A stretch of DNA of 10,556 nt from NCBI GenBank assembly GCA_027347545.1, contig DAIEQT010000317.1, positions 1 through 10,556 on the forward strand. The letters run 5' to 3'. This DNA is from Ignavibacteria bacterium. Its GTDB lineage: Bacteria > Bacteroidota > Ignavibacteria > Ignavibacteriales > Melioribacteraceae. A program made the position numbers and the translations under genes. This document shows, in pieces, positions 6,469 through 10,556 of the stretch. Position 1 is the stretch's first letter. Each line of letters opens with the position of its first letter. The notes below the pieces were generated by a model. The model saw only the letters and a list, made by a program, of their open reading frames with translations, did not search any database and was not told the DNA's origin.

Positions 6469-8250
6469 CTAATTCATTTCCAAAAGTTCTTTTTCCAGTA
6501 ACTGCTTTGTATTTAGGTCGGCGTAAATTCCACCCTTCAGAACCAACTCGTCATGCGTTCCCTCTTCAACAACTTTGCCTTCATCAAGAACAAAGATTTT
6601 GTCTGAATCCTTCACAGTAGAAATTCTGTGACTGATAATTATGCTTGTTCTATCTAGCATAAACTCTTTTAGTTGACGAAGAATTTCTTCTTCAGTGTTT
6701 GTATCAACAGCGGAGAATGAATCATCAAGAATTAAAATTTTGGGATCAATTGCTAACGCTCTTGCTAATGTAGAACGCTGTTTCTGTCCGCCCGAGAGTG
6801 TTATTCCTCTTTCGCCGAGAATTGTTTCATAACCAAGCGGGAAAGTATCAACATCTTTTGATAAGCGCGCAATACCGGAAACTTTTTGAATTAACTCTTC
6901 GCTTCCGTTATCCAGCCCATACATTAAATTGTTTGCAAGTGTATCGGAGAAAAGAAAATTCTCTTGCGGAACAAGACCAATTCCGGTTCTTAAAACTCCA
7001 AGAGGAATTTTGCGGACATCTTGCCCATCAACAAAAACATTGCCTTCGGTAACATCATACAAACGTGGGATTAGATTTATCAAACTTGTTTTGCCTACGC
7101 CCGTATTACCGATGAACGCAACTGTCTCACCATGCTTTACGGATAAGTTTAAGTCCTTGAGAACCCACGGGAGATGATCAGCATAACGGAATGAAACATT
7201 TCTGAATTCAATATCTCCGGAGATTGATGTAATTCTGCTATCAGTATTTTCATCGGAGATTTCTATTTGTTCATTCCAAATTTTCAACAAGCGTTTCATG
7301 CTCGCGTCAGCTTGCTGAATCATATTAGCGACCCAGCCGAATGAAATCATAGGCCAGATTAAATCCATTAGATAAAGCATAAACGCAAATATTACACCAA
7401 CACTAAGAGTATTGTTGATGATCATGTTTCCGCCGGCAAGCACTACTATAATAGCTGAAAGTCCGGCAATCAGCATGAATATTGGTCCAAAGAACGCTTG
7501 CAATTTCACTTGATCCATTTTACGGTTTAGATATTCCCCGCTTTCTCTTTTGTATTCTGAAATTTCATAGGCTTCCCTTTCATAAGATTTAATCACACGT
7601 ATTCCGGAGAAATTTTCTTGAGCCTTTGCTGTAAGATCAGACAGCTTTTCTTGAATGCGTGTGTACTTTGTATGCATTTTCTTCATAACAACATATACAA
7701 CGAATGACATCAAAGGCATTGGCAATAGAGCATAAAATGTTAGCATCGGGCTCAGTGAAATCATCACGGAAAGCGTTAGAATAAATTTGATTCCGTTATC
7801 AATTGTGTACATTACGGAAGGACCAACAAACATTCTCACCGCGCTAATATCATTCGTGGCGTGCGACATTATGTTGCCGGTAGAATTATTCTGGAAAAAT
7901 CTTAGCGGCAGTTTCTGTATGTGCGACCAAAAATCATGGCGAAGGTCATATTCAATTTCGCGGGAGACAACAATAATTGTTTGGCGTATAAAGAAGCGGA
8001 ACAAGTTACTGAGAAACGCGGCGGCTAATAGAATTGCAACCAATCTTAGAACTACATTAAAATCGCCGCTCTTTGCAAGTGTGTCTATTCCTTCTTTAAC
8101 ATTCAGAGGTATATAAACGTTTGCAACGTTGGAGAGCAGTATAAATAAACAGCCAAGTAGTAATTTGGTTTTATATCTGCGGAAATACTTATTTAGATGT
8201 TTGAGGTTACCGAACAAATCTATTAATCCCTTTCTATACAATTCCAACAA
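6469..8250 (-). CDS. ABC exporter half-transporter, degenerate-site subunit of a heterodimer
   Basis: Inner-membrane half-exporter, up to 593 residues, with a membrane domain (about 28-315) and a nucleotide-binding domain (about 345-590). Walker A is GNTGVGKTS (381-389), Q-loop Gln429, signature LSGGQ (485-489), switch His541. Walker B reads ILILDD (505-510): the catalytic Glu is Asp, as in TM287 and BmrC/YheI, which makes one of the two ATP sites hydrolysis-poor. The canonical signature here completes the working site of its partner downstream. The start is uncertain: after an in-frame TGA there is no ATG; TTG occurs at 8250, 8247, 8241 and 8217. Only 8217 has a possible Shine-Dalgarno (AGAAAGGGA, nine nt upstream) and would give a 582-residue protein beginning LFGNLKHLNKYF. 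The longest is listed. It lies 83 nt after serS. Confidence 0.9.
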   Translation of the reverse strand: MLELYRKGLIDLFGNLKHLNKYFRRYKTKLLLGCLFILLSNVANVYIPLNVKEGIDTLAKSGDFNVVLRLVAILLAAAFLSNLFRFFIRQTIIVVSREIEYDLRHDFWSHIQKLPLRFFQNNSTGNIMSHATNDISAVRMFVGPSVMYTIDNGIKFILTLSVMISLSPMLTFYALLPMPLMSFVVYVVMKKMHTKYTRIQEKLSDLTAKAQENFSGIRVIKSYEREAYEISEYKRESGEYLNRKMDQVKLQAFFGPIFMLIAGLSAIIVVLAGGNMIINNTLSVGVIFAFMLYLMDLIWPMISFGWVANMIQQADASMKRLLKIWNEQIEISDENTDSRITSISGDIEFRNVSFRYADHLPWVLKDLNLSVKHGETVAFIGNTGVGKTSLINLIPRLYDVTEGNVFVDGQDVRKIPLGVLRTGIGLVPQENFLFSDTLANNLMYGLDNGSEELIQKVSGIARLSKDVDTFPLGYETILGERGITLSGGQKQRSTLARALAIDPKILILDDSFSAVDTNTEEEILRQLKEFMLDRTSIIISHRISTVKDSDKIFVLDEGKVVEEGTHDELVLKGGIYADLNTKQLLEKELLEMN

Positions 8251-8310
8251 AGCACTGTTGAAAAAAATTCAATTAGAACAAAAAAAAACAAAGATTTTTA
8301 CCTTTCGTTT

Positions 8311-8331
8311 TTAGTTCTTAACTCTTAGTTC
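8311..8331. repeat. Short 7-nt tandem repeat after serS
   Basis: Three heptads TTAGTTC, TTAACTC and TTAGTTC run in exact 7-nt phase just outside the serS stop codon, with a fourth weaker unit overlapping the stop. The style matches the right arm of the 3556-3635 element (consensus near TTAATTC). No inverted partner arm is evident; the rest of the 83-nt gap is AT-rich and holds a run of nine A (8280-8288). Confidence 0.5.
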
Positions 8332-8333
8332 AC

Positions 8334-9611
8334 TTAACCAATAATTTCGAATCCGGTGTACTTTTGCAACGCATTCGGCACAATAATTTTTCCTTCCGGA
8401 GTTTGGTTATTCTCCATGATAGAAACCATCAATCGGCTTGTTGCTAATCCGGAACCGTTAAGCGTGTGAACAAATTCCGGTTTTTTAGTTTCTTCTTTTC
8501 TATAACGAATATTTGCTCGGCGTGCCTGGAATGCTTCGAAGTTACTGCAAGAGGAAGCTTCCAGCCATTTGTTTTCTGCCGGAGACCAAGTTTCAATATC
8601 ATAACATTTTGCTGCTGAAAAACTTAAATCTCCAGTGCAGAGCATCAAAATTCTGTATGGAACGTTAAGTGCTTTTAAAATATTTTCTGCGTCGTTTGTC
8701 ATTGCTTCAAGTTCATCGTAGGAATTATTCGGCTTAGCAAATTTTACCATTTCAACTTTGTTGAATTGATGAACACGCAAAAATCCTTTTGAATCTTTTC
8801 CGTAAGAACCGGCTTCGCGGCGGAAACATGGAGAATAGCCAACGTATTTAATTGTTAAATCTTTCTCTGCAAGAATTTCGTCACGATGAATATTTGTAAT
8901 TGGAACTTCAGCTGTTGGAATCGGATACAAACCATCTTTCTCGATGAAATACATAGCTTCTTCCATCTTTGGAATCTGTCCGGTGCCTTTCATAGAATCC
9001 CGGTTTACAAGAATCGGCGGCATCACTTCCGTGTAACCATGATTTTGCAAATGTGTATCGAGCATAAAATTTATTAGAGCACGTTCCATCGTTGCACCTT
9101 TGCCGGTGTAAAGCGGAAATCCCGAGCCGGAAATTTTTGTGCCCCGCTCGAAATCGAGCAAGCTTAGTTTTTTGCCAAGTTCAACGTGATCGAGCACTTT
9201 GAAATCGTTTTCAAACTTAAATCCTTCAGGCAGCCAGCGACGGACTTCAACATTTTCTTCGGCGCTTTTTCCAACCGGAACACTTGCATGAGCCAAATTT
9301 GGAGTATGACGTAAAACCTTATCGATCTTTTCTTCTATTTCTTTCAGTTGTGAATCAAGCTGCGCAATTTCATCGCCAACTTTTTTCATTTCCTCAAAAA
9401 TTGCACTGGTATCTTGTCCGGCTTTCTTCAATTTCGGAATTTCAGCCGAGACTTGATTTTTCTTCGCCTTCAATTCTTCCGTTTTAGAAATGAATCCTCT
9501 GCGCTGTTCATCAAGCTGAAGAATTTCATCAACTATGTCTTTAGCATTTTTATTTAGCAATCCTTGTCTTACAGTTTCCGGATTTTCTCGAATGAATTTT
9601 ACGTCTAACAT
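8334..9611 (-). CDS. serS: Seryl-tRNA synthetase
   Basis: Charges tRNA-Ser (and tRNA-Sec where present) with serine in the cytoplasm; class II aminoacyl-tRNA synthetase. The 425-residue length is standard. Residues about 28-105 are the long antiparallel coiled-coil arm that grips the tRNA variable loop (Glu/Lys-rich heptads). The catalytic domain follows, with a motif 1 region around 170-200, the serine-pocket signature TAEVPITN (233-240), motif 2 FRREAGSYGKDSKGFLRVHQF split around 263-283 with its conserved Arg pair, and motif 3 GSGLATSR (386-393) ending in IMENNQ. The ATG at 9611 has GAGG five nt upstream. It follows leuS on the same strand with about 100 nt between, almost all taken by an inverted repeat element, so readthrough transcription is plausible but unproven. 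No T-box leader is visible. Confidence 0.97.
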   Translation of the reverse strand: MLDVKFIRENPETVRQGLLNKNAKDIVDEILQLDEQRRGFISKTEELKAKKNQVSAEIPKLKKAGQDTSAIFEEMKKVGDEIAQLDSQLKEIEEKIDKVLRHTPNLAHASVPVGKSAEENVEVRRWLPEGFKFENDFKVLDHVELGKKLSLLDFERGTKISGSGFPLYTGKGATMERALINFMLDTHLQNHGYTEVMPPILVNRDSMKGTGQIPKMEEAMYFIEKDGLYPIPTAEVPITNIHRDEILAEKDLTIKYVGYSPCFRREAGSYGKDSKGFLRVHQFNKVEMVKFAKPNNSYDELEAMTNDAENILKALNVPYRILMLCTGDLSFSAAKCYDIETWSPAENKWLEASSCSNFEAFQARRANIRYRKEETKKPEFVHTLNGSGLATSRLMVSIMENNQTPEGKIIVPNALQKYTGFEIIG

Positions 9612-9627
9612 TTTTTCCTCTTTTATT

Positions 9628-9710
9628 AATCCGCCTTAATCCGTTTAATCTGCGTCATCCGCGTTCTATTGGAACGCTGATTACGCGGATCGAGCGGATT
9701 TTCGCTGATA
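9628..9710. repeat. 83-nt symmetric palindrome built of 9-nt-period repeats
   Basis: The leuS-serS gap carries four copies of an AATCCGC-like unit in the left arm (9628, 9638, 9647, 9656; steps 10, 9, 9) and four inverted GCGGATT-like copies in the right arm (9676, 9685, 9694, 9704; steps 9, 9, 10). The arms mirror each other around position 9669, where GCGTTC-TATTG-GAACGC forms a perfect 6-bp hairpin. Counting 9629-9666 against 9672-9709, 28 of 38 positions pair by Watson-Crick rules and three more are T-G. It starts next to the leuS stop and ends before the serS ribosome binding site. No T run follows, so a simple terminator role is not shown. Confidence 0.75.
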
Positions 9711-9711
9711 A

Positions 9712-10556
9712 TTATTTAACCACAATATTATAAATTTTATTCGGCACATAGATTTCTTTAACAAGCTGCTTGCCGTCTGTGTATGATTTCACTTTATCAT
9801 CAGCATACACAGCAAGTTTAACTTCCGCTTCCGGCATATCAAACGGGATTTCAATTTTAGAACGAACCTTTCCGTTTATCTGAACAACTACAAGCGCGTT
9901 ATCTTTTGTAAGAGCAAGCTGATCAACTTCAAACCAAACCGGAGCTTGAAACAAAGTTTTTTCCTTGCCTATCATTTGCCAGTATTCTTCGCCAAGATGC
10001 GGTGCAAGGGGCGCTAACATGGATGCGAACCGTTCGAGAATGTAAGATTTCAATTCAGCGCTGCAAGAATCCAAACCCTTCATTTCATTAATCAATTCCA
10101 TCAAAGCAGCAACTGCTGTGTTAAATCTGAAATGCTCAATCTCTACCGCAACTTTTGCAAGTGTTGCGTTTATTTTTCTATAAATATTTTTTTCCGTTTC
10201 GCTTAATTCTGCAATATCATATTTAGCTTTTGCCGGATTTGTTTTAGCAACATCCTTGTTGGCTTCAAAAATTGCATAAGTTCTTTGAACAAACCGGTCA
10301 ACGCCTACAATTCCTTTATCGCTCCAATCTCCGCCAAGTTCGTATGGACCCATGAACATCAAATACATTCTAAAAACATCCGCGCCAACGTTCACAATAA
10401 AGTCATCGGGATTAACAATGTTTCCCTTCGACTTAGACATCTTAGCGCCATTATTAGTAATTCTTCCTTGGTGAATCAATTTCTTGAACGGTTCATCACT
10501 GCTAACCAAACCAATATCGCGAAGAACTTTGTGGATGAAGCGGGCATACAACAAAT
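9712..10556 (-). CDS. leuS: Leucyl-tRNA synthetase, C-terminal part (N-terminus beyond window)
   Basis: Class I synthetase that charges tRNA-Leu with leucine in the cytoplasm. The frame is open through the right edge; 280 complete codons are visible, and a full enzyme would be about three times longer, so the HIGH motif and editing domain lie outside. The fragment opens in the Rossmann fold with LLYARFIHKVL, then LIHQGRI and the KMSKS loop at 10429-10443 (fragment residues 38-42), followed by GNIVNPDDF. The stretch MFMGPYELGGDWSDKGI and what follows is the start of the helical anticodon-binding domain. The C-terminal small domain carries VVVQINGKVRSKIEIP, typical of bacterial LeuRS, and the protein ends in NIVVK before TAA. 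The leucine-like TTG at 10554 is internal, not a start. Confidence 0.96.
   Translation of the reverse strand, partial: LLYARFIHKVLRDIGLVSSDEPFKKLIHQGRITNNGAKMSKSKGNIVNPDDFIVNVGADVFRMYLMFMGPYELGGDWSDKGIVGVDRFVQRTYAIFEANKDVAKTNPAKAKYDIAELSETEKNIYRKINATLAKVAVEIEHFRFNTAVAALMELINEMKGLDSCSAELKSYILERFASMLAPLAPHLGEEYWQMIGKEKTLFQAPVWFEVDQLALTKDNALVVVQINGKVRSKIEIPFDMPEAEVKLAVYADDKVKSYTDGKQLVKEIYVPNKIYNIVVK

Noticed and set aside
8250..8333. tRNA or small RNA gene between serS and the ABC pair
   Set aside because: No cloverleaf or stable structured segment could be seen; the gap is AT-rich repeat and homopolymer sequence.
9661..9677. Rho-independent terminator after leuS
   Set aside because: The 6-bp hairpin lacks a T run on either strand and is the centre of a larger repeat palindrome.
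9612..9711. T-box or other aminoacyl-tRNA-responsive leader before serS
   Set aside because: The gap is only 100 nt, filled by the 9-nt repeats, with no T-box consensus or room for the specifier stem.

Overview
The window looks like chromosomal housekeeping DNA from an AT-rich Gram-negative bacterium. Kdo transferase and a heptosyltransferase-like glycosyltransferase imply a lipopolysaccharide outer membrane. Low G+C, mostly weak Shine-Dalgarno sequences, one upstream element matching the Bacteroidota -7 pattern (TAnnTTTG) and the general flavour of the proteins suggest the Bacteroidota/Chlorobi/Ignavibacteria group. That placement is inference; no rRNA or other marker is present to prove it.

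Layout. Seven of the eight clearly recognisable genes, plus the unseen remainder of the two cut genes, lie on the minus strand; only one small gene is on the plus strand. Reading the minus strand in transcription order from the right edge: the C-terminal third of leucyl-tRNA synthetase (cut by the window end), seryl-tRNA synthetase, two adjacent half-size ABC exporters that by their motifs form a heterodimer with one degenerate ATPase site, and class I fructose-1,6-bisphosphatase with a strong ribosome binding site next to the exporter stop codon. A convergent 89-residue unrecognised protein on the plus strand (3288-3557) ends this block. Divergent from it starts a lipopolysaccharide-core pair: a family 9 glycosyltransferase overlapping by ATGA with waaA (Kdo transferase). 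Last is the N-terminal 267 residues of a PAS-domain signalling protein cut by the left edge.

How the genes work together. The GT9 enzyme and WaaA both build the inner core of lipopolysaccharide and are translationally coupled. The ABC pair is a membrane exporter of unknown substrate. leuS, serS and fbp are core translation and carbon metabolism and are only neighbours, not an obvious pathway.

The least ordinary content is in the gaps. Two intergenic regions are filled by inverted arrays of short degenerate repeats arranged symmetrically around a central hairpin: a 9-nt-period element of 83 nt between leuS and serS (9628-9710) and a 7-nt-period element of about 80 nt between the small plus-strand gene and fbp (3556-3635). 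A third short 7-nt array follows serS (8311-8331). The GT9 gene has no ATG, GTG or TTG start that keeps its essential N-terminus. I found no mobile element, CRISPR array, tRNA, rRNA or convincing riboswitch, and no clear novel multi-gene system.
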